A DNA stretch of 44,200 bases. Source: Thermoanaerobaculum aquaticum. GTDB lineage: Bacteria; Acidobacteriota; UBA4820. Below the pieces are notes generated by a model that did not search any database, was not told the origin of the DNA, and was given only the letters and a program-made list of their open reading frames with translations. The stretch is taken from positions 1 through 44,200 of the forward strand of contig DYJZ01000005.1 in assembly GCA_020722885.1 (NCBI GenBank), given 5' to 3'. Of the stretch, positions 32,198 to 41,588 are shown in pieces. Made by a program: the position numbers and the translations under genes. Every line of letters begins with the position of its first letter. Positions within the stretch are counted from its first letter, which is position 1.

Positions 32198-33559
32198 ATG
32201 ATATCTGTTAACCCAGCCACTGAAGAAGTAATTAAAACCTTTGACCCCCATAATGATTCGAAGCTTGAAGATATTCTAAAGCAGTCACAGAAGGCTCATC
32301 TTATTTGGAAAGAATCAACAATAACTGAAAGAAAAGTATATAACATTAAACTCAAGGAAAATCTCAGTAAAAAAAGAGACGAATTAGCAAAGCTTATGAC
32401 AACTGAAATGGGAAAACCTATAACACAATCATATGCCGAAATAGACAAATGCTGCTGGGCATTAGAGTTTTATGCAGAGAAGGCAGATACATTTCTTTCC
32501 CCGCAACTTGTTGAAACGGAAAGTCCAAAAAGTTATGTAAGATTTGATCCTCTGGGAATAATTCTTGCGATAATGCCCTGGAATTTTCCTTTCTGGCAGG
32601 TTTTCAGGTTCTCTGCGCCGTCTGTTGTAGCGGGAAATTCGGCTCTTTTAAAACACGCTTCAAATGTTTCAATGTGCTCTTTAGCAATAGAAGAACTTTA
32701 TGCCAGATCTGGTTTTCCTGAAAATCTATTCAGGTCTTTGCTGATAAGCGGCGAAAGGGCTCTAAATCTTTTAAAAGACCCTCTTATAAAAGCTGCCACA
32801 CTCACTGGAAGTGAATATGCAGGGATTGCTGTTGCTACAGAAGCGGGAAAGCATTTAAAAAAAGTTGTTCTTGAACTTGGTGGTTCAGATCCTTTTATAG
32901 TTCTTGAAGATGCAGAGATTGAGAAAGCGGCTTTCTGGGCAGTTAAGGCGAGAACAATCAACAACGGACAGTCCTGTATTGCCGCCAAAAGATTCATAAT
33001 AGTGGAGGATGTTTACGAGAAATTTAAAGAGGCGTTTGTTGAAGAGATGAAAAAACTAAAAGTTGGAGACCCTATGGATACTTCAACCGATGTGGGCCCC
33101 ATTGCAAGAAAGGACCTTCTTGAGGAAATTGAGGGGCAGGTTACAAAATCTGTTTCAGAGGGGGCTAAAATTCTTCTCGGAGGAAAAAGAATGAACACAA
33201 GGGGTTATTATTATCCTCCAACAATTCTTGATAATGTAACTCCAGAAATGAAATGTTTTAAAGAAGAAATATTTGCTCCTGTTGCACCTTTGATAAAAGC
33301 GAAAAACCATAAAGAAGCAGTTTTGCTTGCAAACGATTCTCGCTTTGGCCTTGGTGCTTCAATATGGACAAGAGATCTTCAAAAGGCGGAAATAATGGCT
33401 TCGGAGATGGAGACGGGAACAGTCTTTATAAATGGTATGGTGAAAAGCGACCCGAGGCTCCCATTTGGAGGAGTAAAAGCATCAGGGTTCGGAAGAGAGC
33501 TTTCGTACTTTGGTATCAGGGAATTTGTTAATATTAAATCTGTTGTTATTGAATCATAG
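32198..33559 (+). CDS. NAD(P)-dependent aldehyde dehydrogenase (succinate-semialdehyde dehydrogenase-like)
   Basis: IMPWNFPFWQVFR, LELGGSDPFIVLEDA, NNGQSCIAAKRFI, EEIFAPVAPLI. Confidence 0.92.
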   Translation: MISVNPATEEVIKTFDPHNDSKLEDILKQSQKAHLIWKESTITERKVYNIKLKENLSKKRDELAKLMTTEMGKPITQSYAEIDKCCWALEFYAEKADTFLSPQLVETESPKSYVRFDPLGIILAIMPWNFPFWQVFRFSAPSVVAGNSALLKHASNVSMCSLAIEELYARSGFPENLFRSLLISGERALNLLKDPLIKAATLTGSEYAGIAVATEAGKHLKKVVLELGGSDPFIVLEDAEIEKAAFWAVKARTINNGQSCIAAKRFIIVEDVYEKFKEAFVEEMKKLKVGDPMDTSTDVGPIARKDLLEEIEGQVTKSVSEGAKILLGGKRMNTRGYYYPPTILDNVTPEMKCFKEEIFAPVAPLIKAKNHKEAVLLANDSRFGLGASIWTRDLQKAEIMASEMETGTVFINGMVKSDPRLPFGGVKASGFGRELSYFGIREFVNIKSVVIES

Positions 33560-33563
33560 AAGA

Positions 33564-35714
33564 TCAGGCAGCATTTCTTGAGATTGAGACCACACCATCA
33601 ATTTCGCTTAACTCTTCAATTATTTTATGAAGATGCTTCTTGTTTTTGACAAGCATTTTTAATTTAATGACAGCTTTCTCTCCCGTCCCTTGTTTTTCAA
33701 GGGCTTTTGCGTCGCAGGAGATTATATCGGCGTTATTTTTTGAAATGAGTAGTGTTACATTGCTGAGCATTCCTCTTCTGTTTTTTACAATGATAAAAAG
33801 AGGAATTTCAAATATATTCGTTTTGCTTTCTTCAGTCCAGTTAACTTCTGCTGCTCTTTCGGGATAGAGTTCTAAAAGCCGTTTAATGTTTGAACAAGTT
33901 GCCCTGTGGACCACAAGCCCCTTTCCTTTTGTAAAATATCCTTTTATTGGATCCCCTACAACTGGATTGCAACATTTTGCTATATTAAAAAGGTAATCGC
34001 TTTCACCCCCGAGTGACACAGGAACTGGCTGCGATTTTTTATAATCAGATTCTTTTATTGGAAGATTCCCGTTTTCCTCTACGCTGAAAATTCTTTTTAA
34101 GAATGCACGGGCTTCTATTTTGCCATAGCCAATTTCAGCATAAAGTGATTCAATATCGGGAAGCGCTGCCTTCTTTAAGCCTTCAATAATAGAGGGGTCT
34201 TGAGAAATATTTTTTGGAGATTTTTTTATTCGTCTTAGTTCTCTTTCAAAAACTTCTTTTCCTCTTTCTACCGCCAGTAATTTTTCGTTCTGAGCAAGCC
34301 AGGTTTTTATCTTAGTTTTTGCCCTTGCTGTGGTGGCAATATCAAGCCAGTCGTGGGATGGATGAACAGAACCATTCTTTATAATTTCGATCCTTTGGCC
34401 GCTCTTCAATTCTGTTTTGAGAGGAACCATTTTTCCATCAACTTTTGCGCCGGCACAGTGATGTCCCACTTCAGTGTGTATGTAGTAGGCAAAATCAAGA
34501 GGAGTGGCTCCTCTGGGAAGATGAATTATTTTTCCTTGAGGTGTAAATGCATAAATCTCTTTGGGACACAGGTCTTTTTTAAGGTTTGAAACTAAATCCT
34601 TTCCCGAATGGGAAAGAATTTCCTTAATCTCGTTTCTGAATTTTTGGATATACTCATCGTCCTCATTAACATATTTTCCATCTTTATACTTCCAGTGAGC
34701 AGCAATGCCCTCTTCGGCTTCTGTATGCATTTTATATGTTCTTATCTGGATTTCAAAAGGTTGTCCGGAAGGACCCATAACAGAAGTATGAAGGGATTTG
34801 TAACCATTTTCCTTTGGATTTGAAATAAAATCTTTAAGCCTGCCTGGAATGAGATTCCATTTACTGTGTATGAGTCCCATTACAGCATAACAATCTTTCT
34901 CCTCAGGAACCAAAATTCTAAAAGCCATATAGTCATAAACTTCTTTGATGTCAATATTTTGTCTTAAAAGTTTGCTATAGATGCTGTATAAATGCTTTAT
35001 CCTGCCTGTTATTTCCCCCCTGATTCCGTTTGATTCAATCAGGTCTTTTAATTGAATTTTTATATCTTCTATAAAAGTTTCGCTGTAACTTCTTTTTTCT
35101 TGAAGTGCTATCTTTATCATCTCGTAATCTTCGGGGTAAGCGTATTTGAATGCAAGGTCCTCAAGTTCATTCTTTATTTTGCCCAATCCTAATCTATTTG
35201 CAATTGGGGCAAAAATTTGAAGACACTCAAGTGCCTTTTTTCTTGCCTTTTCTGGTGGCATCTTTTCCATAGTTCTGAGATTGTGCAGACGATCGGCGAT
35301 TTTAACAAAAATCACCCTTATATCATTTGTCATAGCAACGATAAGTTTTCTCAGGCTTTCGATTTCCACCTCTTTTTGAGAATTGGGGGCTTTCGCAAGT
35401 ATGTCAAGTTCTATTTTAGTTACACCATCAACAATTTCGGCGACATCATTCCCAAAGCTTTTCCGTATTGCCTCAAGAGGAATGACAGGGTTATCTTCTA
35501 CAGTATCGTGAAGAAGGCCTGCAACAATTCCTGTGTCATCCATTTTCAGTTCAGTCAGAATGTATGCGACATTCATTGGGTGGCTAAGGTAAGGCTGCCC
35601 GTCTTTGCGCAAAATTCCCTCATGAGCCATCGCAGAGAAAAGGTAAGCCTTCTTTAGCAGAATATCATTAGAAGATGGATTGTAACTTTTAACTTTTTCT
35701 ATTATATGTTCAAT
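33564..35714 (-). CDS. RelA/SpoT (p)ppGpp synthetase/hydrolase (start codon uncertain)
   Basis: HD LLHDTVEDNP, synthetase YDYMAFRILVPEEKDCY...NPKENGYKSLHT, TGS GATPLDFAYYIHTEVGH, ACT at C-term. ORF track extends to 35840 through the promoter and repeat; in-frame ATT 35714 is a candidate start. Confidence 0.9.
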   Translation of the reverse strand: MEHIIEKVKSYNPSSNDILLKKAYLFSAMAHEGILRKDGQPYLSHPMNVAYILTELKMDDTGIVAGLLHDTVEDNPVIPLEAIRKSFGNDVAEIVDGVTKIELDILAKAPNSQKEVEIESLRKLIVAMTNDIRVIFVKIADRLHNLRTMEKMPPEKARKKALECLQIFAPIANRLGLGKIKNELEDLAFKYAYPEDYEMIKIALQEKRSYSETFIEDIKIQLKDLIESNGIRGEITGRIKHLYSIYSKLLRQNIDIKEVYDYMAFRILVPEEKDCYAVMGLIHSKWNLIPGRLKDFISNPKENGYKSLHTSVMGPSGQPFEIQIRTYKMHTEAEEGIAAHWKYKDGKYVNEDDEYIQKFRNEIKEILSHSGKDLVSNLKKDLCPKEIYAFTPQGKIIHLPRGATPLDFAYYIHTEVGHHCAGAKVDGKMVPLKTELKSGQRIEIIKNGSVHPSHDWLDIATTARAKTKIKTWLAQNEKLLAVERGKEVFERELRRIKKSPKNISQDPSIIEGLKKAALPDIESLYAEIGYGKIEARAFLKRIFSVEENGNLPIKESDYKKSQPVPVSLGGESDYLFNIAKCCNPVVGDPIKGYFTKGKGLVVHRATCSNIKRLLELYPERAAEVNWTEESKTNIFEIPLFIIVKNRRGMLSNVTLLISKNNADIISCDAKALEKQGTGEKAVIKLKMLVKNKKHLHKIIEELSEIDGVVSISRNAA

Positions 35715-35747
35715 TCGTGGAAAGAAAACAACCTCCTTTTCAATAAT

Positions 35748-35776
35748 AATATATATTCCGGAGTAAAATTTGTCAA
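35748..35776 (-). promoter_or_regulatory. Promoter of relA/spoT
   Basis: Minus strand TTGACA (35776-35771) - 17 nt - TATATT (35753-35748), then AGGAGG (35737-35732). Confidence 0.75.
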
Positions 35777-35781
35777 GGCAA

Positions 35782-36178
35782 TGTAGAAGTCCACAACATT
35801 TGAGATTTTTTGAAAAGGAAAGGCAGCAGGACAAATTCATTTTTGACTTCCATAAAAATGGGCAAAGGTTTCAAGTTCTTAAGGAATGTGCCTCAATCTT
35901 TTGTTCTTCGGTGCGCGCGAGCAAGGAATCAAAGCCGAAAGCGAACCTCCTTTAGCTTTCCTATTATAGCATTTGATGCCGCCAAAAACACTAAAAAGCC
36001 GCGTGCTCGTTCCTATTCTTCCTTTCAACGAAAATTCCCCCTTTCAGGAAAAAACGCAAAGGCTGTGGAAGCAATTCCCACAGCCTCTACTAATTATTCT
36101 TTCATTGATAACATAAATAAGTTTTTTTCGCTCCTTTTTCACCCTCAGAAAAGTCTTATGTGTTTCTGAACTTTTGCA
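35782..36178 (+). mobile_element. M2 MITE-like element copy B with candidate 5-bp duplication GGCAA
   Basis: Ends TGTAGAAGTCCACAACATTTGAGA / CAGAAAAGTCTTATGTGTTTCTGAACTTTTGCA (imperfect TIRs); GGCAA at 35777-35781 and 36179-36183. Confidence 0.75.
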
Positions 36179-36229
36179 GGCAATTTTCTTTTTCAAAATT
36201 CCTAAAAATAAGCAAATAAGGCAGTCAAC

Positions 36230-36258
36230 TTGACAGAAAAACGCTTTTACTATAAAAT
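36230..36258 (+). promoter_or_regulatory. Promoter of tRNA-Val
   Basis: TTGACA - 17 nt - TAAAAT, 13 nt upstream of the tRNA. Confidence 0.75.
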
Positions 36259-36271
36259 TGCAAGTTCAGTT

Positions 36272-36348
36272 GGGCGCGTAGCTCAGTTGGCTAGAGTGCT
36301 ACCTTGACACGGTAGAGGTCAGCGGTTCGATTCCGCTCGCGCCCACCA
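36272..36348 (+). tRNA. tRNA-Val (GAC)
   Basis: gggcgcg...cgcgccc acceptor stem, ctacc-TTGACAC-ggtag anticodon arm, agcggttcgattccgct T arm, encoded CCA. Confidence 0.93.
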
Positions 36349-36369
36349 CCTATTTTTAATGGAGTTAGT

Positions 36370-38310
36370 GTGGCAGAAGAGATTAAAATCACTTTCCCCG
36401 ATGGTAGTACTAAGGCTTTTCCAAAAGGCATAAGCGGGGAAGAGGTGGCAAAGTCAATTTCGGAAAGACTTCTTAACGATGCAGTAGCCGTTAAGATTGA
36501 CGGTGAACCAAAGGATCTTTATATTCCAATAGACAAGGATTGTGAACTGAAGATCATGACGAGCAGAGAAGATGAGTCTATTGATATCTACCGTCACACC
36601 ACGGCCCACCTGCTTGCAAACGCTGTAAAAGAACTTTTTCCGGAATCAAAGATTGCGATAGGGCCTACCATTGAGGATGGATTTTACTATGATTTTGACA
36701 GAGAAACCCCTTTTACTCCTTCCGATCTTGAGAAGATAGAAGAAAAAATGGTTGAAATCTCAAAAAGGGCTCTCCCTATAAGAAGAGAAGAGATGACATG
36801 GCAGGAGGCAAAGGAACTTTTTGAGAAGGAGAATGAGCCGTACAAAGCTGAGCTTGCATACGAAAAAGGGCAGAATGGGAAAGTGTCTATCTATCGTCAG
36901 GGAGAGTTCACCGATTTTTGCCGCGGTCCTCACCTTACGAACACTTCAAAAATAAAGGAGGGAACTTTCAAACTTCTTTCCATAGCGGGGGCTTACTGGA
37001 AGGGGGATGAAAAGAATAAGATGCTCCAGCGCATTTACGGAACCTCCTTTTTCTCAAAAAAAGAACTTCAGGAGTACCTGAAGAAAATTGAAGAAGCAAA
37101 AGAAAGAGATCATAGAAAACTCGGAAAAGAGCTTGACCTCTTCTCTGTTTCAGAAGAGGTGGGTGGAGGGTTAATTCTCTGGCACCCGAAAGGTGCGATG
37201 GTTAGAAAACTCATTGAGGATTTCTGGAGGGATGAGCACCTTAAAAGCGGATACGAATTCGTTTATACGCCCCATGTGGGAAAGTCAGCTCTCTGGGAAA
37301 CTTCAGGACATCTCGATTTTTACAAAGAAAATATGTATCCCTCTATGGAAATGGAGCATCAGACATTTTACACAAAACCAATGAACTGCCCCTTCCATGT
37401 AATGATTTATAAATCCAGACACAGAAGTTACAGGGAACTTCCGCTAAGATGGGCAGAACTTGGAACCGTTTACAGATACGAAAAATCTGGTGTTCTTCAC
37501 GGCTTGATGAGAGTCAGAGGTTTCACACAGGACGATGCCCACCTTTTTGTTCCACCAGACAAAATGGAAGAGGAAGTTATTGGAGTAATAAATTTTACCT
37601 TGAAAATGCTCAAAGCATTTGGTTTTGAAGAGTTCACAGCCTACATAGCCACAAAACCTGAAAAGGCTGTCGGAGAAACACAAAGATGGGAGGACGCCAC
37701 AAAAGCGCTTCAAAGAGCTGCGCAAAACGCCAGAATATCTTATGAATTTGATGAGGGTGGAGGAGCGTTTTACGGTCCAAAAATAGACATAAAGATAAAA
37801 GATGCTCTCAGAAGGGATTGGCAGCTTTCCACGGTTCAGTTTGACTTTAATCTTCCAGAAAAATTTCAGCTGGAGTTTATTGCATCAGACAATAGACCAC
37901 ACCGTCCTTATATGATTCACAGGGCACTTCTTGGAAGTCTTGAAAGATTTTTCGGCATTTTGATTGAGAACTTCAAGGGTGCTTTTCCGCTTTGGTTGTC
38001 GCCCGAACAGATAAGGATTATGCCCATTGCGGACAGACATGTTTCATATGCGGAAAAATTGAGTACCCAATTTAAATCCAGAAACCTGAGAGTTTCAGTA
38101 GATTCAAGAACTGAGAAAATAAACTTAAAAATAAGAGAAGCACAACTTGAAAAAATTCCGTATATGCTTATTGTTGGCGACAAAGAGATTGAGAGTGAGA
38201 CCGTTTCGGTGAGAACGAGAAGCGGTGGAGACAGGGGAGGCAAAAAGATTTCCGAGTTTTTAGAGGATGTTGAGCGAAGAATTCATGAAAAAGATTTGAA
38301 TTTAGAGTAA
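36370..38310 (+). CDS. thrS: Threonyl-tRNA synthetase (GTG start)
   Basis: TGS N-term, RHTTAHLLANAVKELFP, MNCPFHVMIYKSRHRSYRELPLRWAELGTVYRYEKSGVLHGLMRVRGFTQDDAH. Confidence 0.97.
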   Translation: MAEEIKITFPDGSTKAFPKGISGEEVAKSISERLLNDAVAVKIDGEPKDLYIPIDKDCELKIMTSREDESIDIYRHTTAHLLANAVKELFPESKIAIGPTIEDGFYYDFDRETPFTPSDLEKIEEKMVEISKRALPIRREEMTWQEAKELFEKENEPYKAELAYEKGQNGKVSIYRQGEFTDFCRGPHLTNTSKIKEGTFKLLSIAGAYWKGDEKNKMLQRIYGTSFFSKKELQEYLKKIEEAKERDHRKLGKELDLFSVSEEVGGGLILWHPKGAMVRKLIEDFWRDEHLKSGYEFVYTPHVGKSALWETSGHLDFYKENMYPSMEMEHQTFYTKPMNCPFHVMIYKSRHRSYRELPLRWAELGTVYRYEKSGVLHGLMRVRGFTQDDAHLFVPPDKMEEEVIGVINFTLKMLKAFGFEEFTAYIATKPEKAVGETQRWEDATKALQRAAQNARISYEFDEGGGAFYGPKIDIKIKDALRRDWQLSTVQFDFNLPEKFQLEFIASDNRPHRPYMIHRALLGSLERFFGILIENFKGAFPLWLSPEQIRIMPIADRHVSYAEKLSTQFKSRNLRVSVDSRTEKINLKIREAQLEKIPYMLIVGDKEIESETVSVRTRSGGDRGGKKISEFLEDVERRIHEKDLNLE

Positions 38311-38324
38311 TAAAGGAGGCAGTC

Positions 38325-38846
38325 ATTAGAGAAACAGGAGAAAAAGATTTAAGAATTAACAGCGAAATAAGATGTAAAGAAGTTCGTGTTGTTGACGAGA
38401 AGGGTGCAATGCTTGGAGTTATGAGCACGGAAGATGCGCTAAGAATTGCGGGGGCGAGAGGACTTGATTTGATTGAAATTGCTCCCAAAGCGGAGCCTCC
38501 CGTATGCAGAATAATGGATTTTGGCAAATTCATTTACGGAGAAAAGAAAAAGGCTCAGGAAGCCAAGAAAAAACAGAAGGTAATAGTAGTTAAAGAAATA
38601 AAGTTAAGACCTAAGATAGAAGAACATGATTATCAGGTAAAAAAAAGGCAAATGGAAGGATTTTTAAAAGAAGGGAACAAAGTAAAGATAAGCGTAAGAT
38701 TCAGAGGAAGGGAGATTTCGCACCCAGAAATGGCTCATCAGCTTCTTTTAAGACTTGCTGCAGACCTTTCAAATGTATCAAAAATTGAGCGCGTACCAGA
38801 TATGGACAACTGGACAATGGTAATGGTTCTTGCGCCAAAGAAATAA
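38325..38846 (+). CDS. infC: Translation initiation factor IF-3, AUU start
   Basis: AGGAGG 38314-38319 then ATT 38325; RETGEKDLRINSEIRCKEVRVVDEKGAMLGVMSTEDALRIA...; the ORF-track ATG 38409 lies inside the domain. Confidence 0.93.
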   Translation: MRETGEKDLRINSEIRCKEVRVVDEKGAMLGVMSTEDALRIAGARGLDLIEIAPKAEPPVCRIMDFGKFIYGEKKKAQEAKKKQKVIVVKEIKLRPKIEEHDYQVKKRQMEGFLKEGNKVKISVRFRGREISHPEMAHQLLLRLAADLSNVSKIERVPDMDNWTMVMVLAPKK

Positions 38847-38861
38847 ATGGAGGATTAAGAT

Positions 38862-39059
38862 ATGCCGAAGATGAAAACAAACAAAAGTGCGGCAAAGAGG
38901 TTTAAAATGACGGCAACAGGTAAAGTGAAAAGAAATCATGCCTTTCACCGTCATATTCTTTCAACTAAAAGCAGGAAAAGAAAGAACAGGCTTCTTGCTC
39001 CCGAGATGGTTGACAAAACAAACCTCAAAAAAGTTAGAAGAATGCTTATTAGTGCGTGA
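38862..39059 (+). CDS. rpmI: 50S ribosomal protein L35
   Basis: [44 protein letters not shown]. Confidence 0.96.
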   Translation: MPKMKTNKSAAKRFKMTATGKVKRNHAFHRHILSTKSRKRKNRLLAPEMVDKTNLKKVRRMLISA

Positions 39060-39068
39060 GGTAGAAAG

Positions 39069-39428
39069 ATGGCAAGAGTTAAAAGAGGAAGCAATAAAGT
39101 AGAAAGAAGAAAGAAAATCTTTAAACTTGCGAAGGGTTATTTTGGCTCTAAACACAGGCTCTACAGAACTGCAAAAGAACAGGTTGAAAGGTCGCTTGCC
39201 TATGCCTTTGTCGGAAGAAAGCAAAAGAAAAGAGACTTTAGAAGAATGTTCACTATAAGGATAAATGCAGCGGTCAGACCTTTTGGAATTTCCTACAGCA
39301 GGTTTATGGACGGATTGAAAAAAGCAAATCTTGAACTCGACAGAAAGGTTCTTGCTCAGTTAGCAGTGGAAGACGAAGCGGCTTTTTCAACTCTTGTTGA
39401 AAAAGCTAAATTTGCTTTAGGACGATAA
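39069..39428 (+). CDS. rplT: 50S ribosomal protein L20
   Basis: [58 protein letters not shown]. Confidence 0.97.
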   Translation: MARVKRGSNKVERRKKIFKLAKGYFGSKHRLYRTAKEQVERSLAYAFVGRKQKKRDFRRMFTIRINAAVRPFGISYSRFMDGLKKANLELDRKVLAQLAVEDEAAFSTLVEKAKFALGR

Positions 39429-39449
39429 AAAGCCATTTTTCGGCTTTTT
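39427..39449 (+). terminator. Terminator after rplT
   Basis: AAAAAGCC atttttc GGCTTTTT. Confidence 0.75.
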
Positions 39450-39457
39450 AGAAAGAT

Positions 39458-40612
39458 ATGGCGTTATCAGGCGATTTTGCCACGATGCCACTTCCTGATC
39501 TTCTTCAGTGGCTGGCTTACAGCCAGAAGACGGGGATACTTATACTCTCGAAAAATGAAATAGTCAAAGAAATTTATTTTCAATCCGGTAAGATTGTTGC
39601 CTCGTCATCCAATGACCCGAGAGAATATTTTGGACAATTCCTTCTCTCATATGGAAAACTTTCGGAAGAGCAACTTCTCACCGCATTTAGCAGGCAGGCC
39701 CAAACAGGAGTAAAAATAGGGAGAATTCTTGTTGACGAAGGAATTCTTGAAGAGCAGGAAGTTCAGAAATTCTTAAGGATAAAAGCGGAAGAGACAATCT
39801 ACGATCTTTTCCTCTGGGGCGAAAAGGGGGAATTTAAGTTTTTTAACGACGCGACAGGAGAGGGGAATGCTGTCCCTATTGAAATGGAAGTTACATCAAT
39901 CCTTATGGAAGGTACCCGAAGGTCTGACGAATGGGAGAGAATAAGAAAAGTATTTCCAAATTCAAGTGTTATAGTGAAAGTCAGTGCTGATAACTTAACG
40001 AAGGAAGTTCTTGACGACCCTGTTTTTAATAGGGTCGTTCAAATTCTTGAATCACCGAGAAGAATAGCAGATGTATGCCTCGCTTTTCATTCAAACGATT
40101 TTGCAGTTTACAAGACACTTTTTGATCTATATTCATTCGGCTTGATAGAAGCTCACATGGGAGAAGAGGCAGAGCAAAAAGAAGAGAAAAAAGCAAGAGA
40201 TGAAGAAATAAGACTTTTATCCAATCAGGCGCTGAAAGAATATAACAGCGGTGAGTTCGAAAAATCGATTCAGATATTTAAGTACATACTTGCAATTGAT
40301 CCCAACCACGCATTTTCAAAAATGATGATAAAAAAAGCTCACGAAGAAATAAAAGAGACTTTAATTAGCAGTGACTTTACTATAGAGCATGTTCCTTACC
40401 TCAAAAGAACAGTCACTCCTCTTGACGAATTCAATTTTACTCCTCAGGAAAACTATATTTTAAGTAGAATAAATGGTTTTAATTCAGTTCAATCTATTAT
40501 AAGAATTTCACCCATTCAGGAACTTCAGGCACTTATGATTTTTAAGAAGCTTGCCAAAGACGGTCTTATAGGTTTTCTGCCGCCCTCTCCAGCAACGGGA
40601 ACTCAAAGGTAG
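39458..40612 (+). CDS. DUF4388 (PatA N-terminal-like) domain protein
   Basis: MALSGDFATMPLPDLLQWLAYSQKTGILILSKNEIVKEIYFQSGKIVASSSNDPREYFGQFLLSYGKLSEEQL. Confidence 0.82.
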   Translation: MALSGDFATMPLPDLLQWLAYSQKTGILILSKNEIVKEIYFQSGKIVASSSNDPREYFGQFLLSYGKLSEEQLLTAFSRQAQTGVKIGRILVDEGILEEQEVQKFLRIKAEETIYDLFLWGEKGEFKFFNDATGEGNAVPIEMEVTSILMEGTRRSDEWERIRKVFPNSSVIVKVSADNLTKEVLDDPVFNRVVQILESPRRIADVCLAFHSNDFAVYKTLFDLYSFGLIEAHMGEEAEQKEEKKARDEEIRLLSNQALKEYNSGEFEKSIQIFKYILAIDPNHAFSKMMIKKAHEEIKETLISSDFTIEHVPYLKRTVTPLDEFNFTPQENYILSRINGFNSVQSIIRISPIQELQALMIFKKLAKDGLIGFLPPSPATGTQR

Positions 40613-40816
40613 TAATTTTTCTCGGTTTGACAAAATTATTTAGAAAAGTCCACTATGTTTGAAATTCTATCAGAGGTTGTTTTTTTTGTGAAAGAAGGTA
40701 TACCATATTTAGTGAAAAGGATGATGAAGAGCGGGAAATGATGAAAAGAAGGAGTTGATAACATGTTCAAAGTTGCCGCATCTATTGTAAGATTGTTGTG
40801 GTGAGGTGAAGAAAGT

Positions 40817-41506
40817 ATGCTTAAAATAGACATAAGTATTTGCATTGTATTCCTTCTAGCGCTTTGCTTTTGGGCGAGAGGGCTTTGGCGGAGAAATAAA
40901 AGCGACCTTATCCTAAGTATCTTCATTTTTATTACCGCGGTTGTTATTTATACTCAATTTTATTCGTTAACTTCGCTGACGGGAGTTCCGTGGATGACCT
41001 TGCTTGGATATTCCGTTGTGGCGGCAAGTATTGGTACGGTTAAGCGAACAAGTGAAAGAAGCAAGATGTTTTTTATTGCTGCTGTTTTTGTCCCAGCATT
41101 GTTAAGCGCTTTCAGCTTTGTGATAGAGCGGAATTGGAGTGCACCGCCAAACTCCCTGATGGTCATTGCACCTTACAGACACGCGGGAACTTGGGTTTTT
41201 GACGATCCTCAAGTGGGACTGAAGGCAGAACCATTTGTTTCCGGAATTCCAGAGATGATCGACAAAATGGTGGCAGATGCAAAGATCAAGGACGCAGATA
41301 GAGGGTTTCGACTAATCTTCTCAACCGACCCGTTTCCAGGGTACCAGACAAAAATTGTATGGCGACGCGCGGAAAATGGTGGCAACTGGTATTACTCAGA
41401 AGATTATAAAGCTGAAGGCTGGCTTTGTCCGGCCCTTTTTAAGTATTTCAAGAAGGCCCCAAAGCAAATATATGTAAAGGCAGAGGCGAAAGGAATGAGC
41501 AATTAA
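40817..41506 (+). CDS. Membrane protein with a soluble C-terminal domain, unknown function (possibly DUF6717-like)
   Basis: N-terminal TM helices then NSLMVIAPYRHAGTWVFDDPQVGLKAEPFVSGIPEMIDKM...FPGYQTKIVWRR...WYYSEDYKAEGWLCPALFKYF; SD present. Confidence 0.65.
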   Translation: MLKIDISICIVFLLALCFWARGLWRRNKSDLILSIFIFITAVVIYTQFYSLTSLTGVPWMTLLGYSVVAASIGTVKRTSERSKMFFIAAVFVPALLSAFSFVIERNWSAPPNSLMVIAPYRHAGTWVFDDPQVGLKAEPFVSGIPEMIDKMVADAKIKDADRGFRLIFSTDPFPGYQTKIVWRRAENGGNWYYSEDYKAEGWLCPALFKYFKKAPKQIYVKAEAKGMSN

Positions 41507-41588
41507 AATGGTTAAACGCTGGCAATTTTTGAAAAAGCAATTTCTCCCCTCAAAGGTTGAGAGGCGATAAGCGCACTGCCTAACTCAC

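Noticed and set aside
35810-36169. 119-aa plus-strand ORF inside M2 copy B
   Set aside because: Basic, low-complexity translation not preserved as a frame in copies A or C; not a transposase.
39427-39449. Hairpin before the DUF4388 gene as a riboswitch
   Set aside because: Short symmetric A/U-flanked stem directly after the rplT stop; an ordinary terminator explains it.
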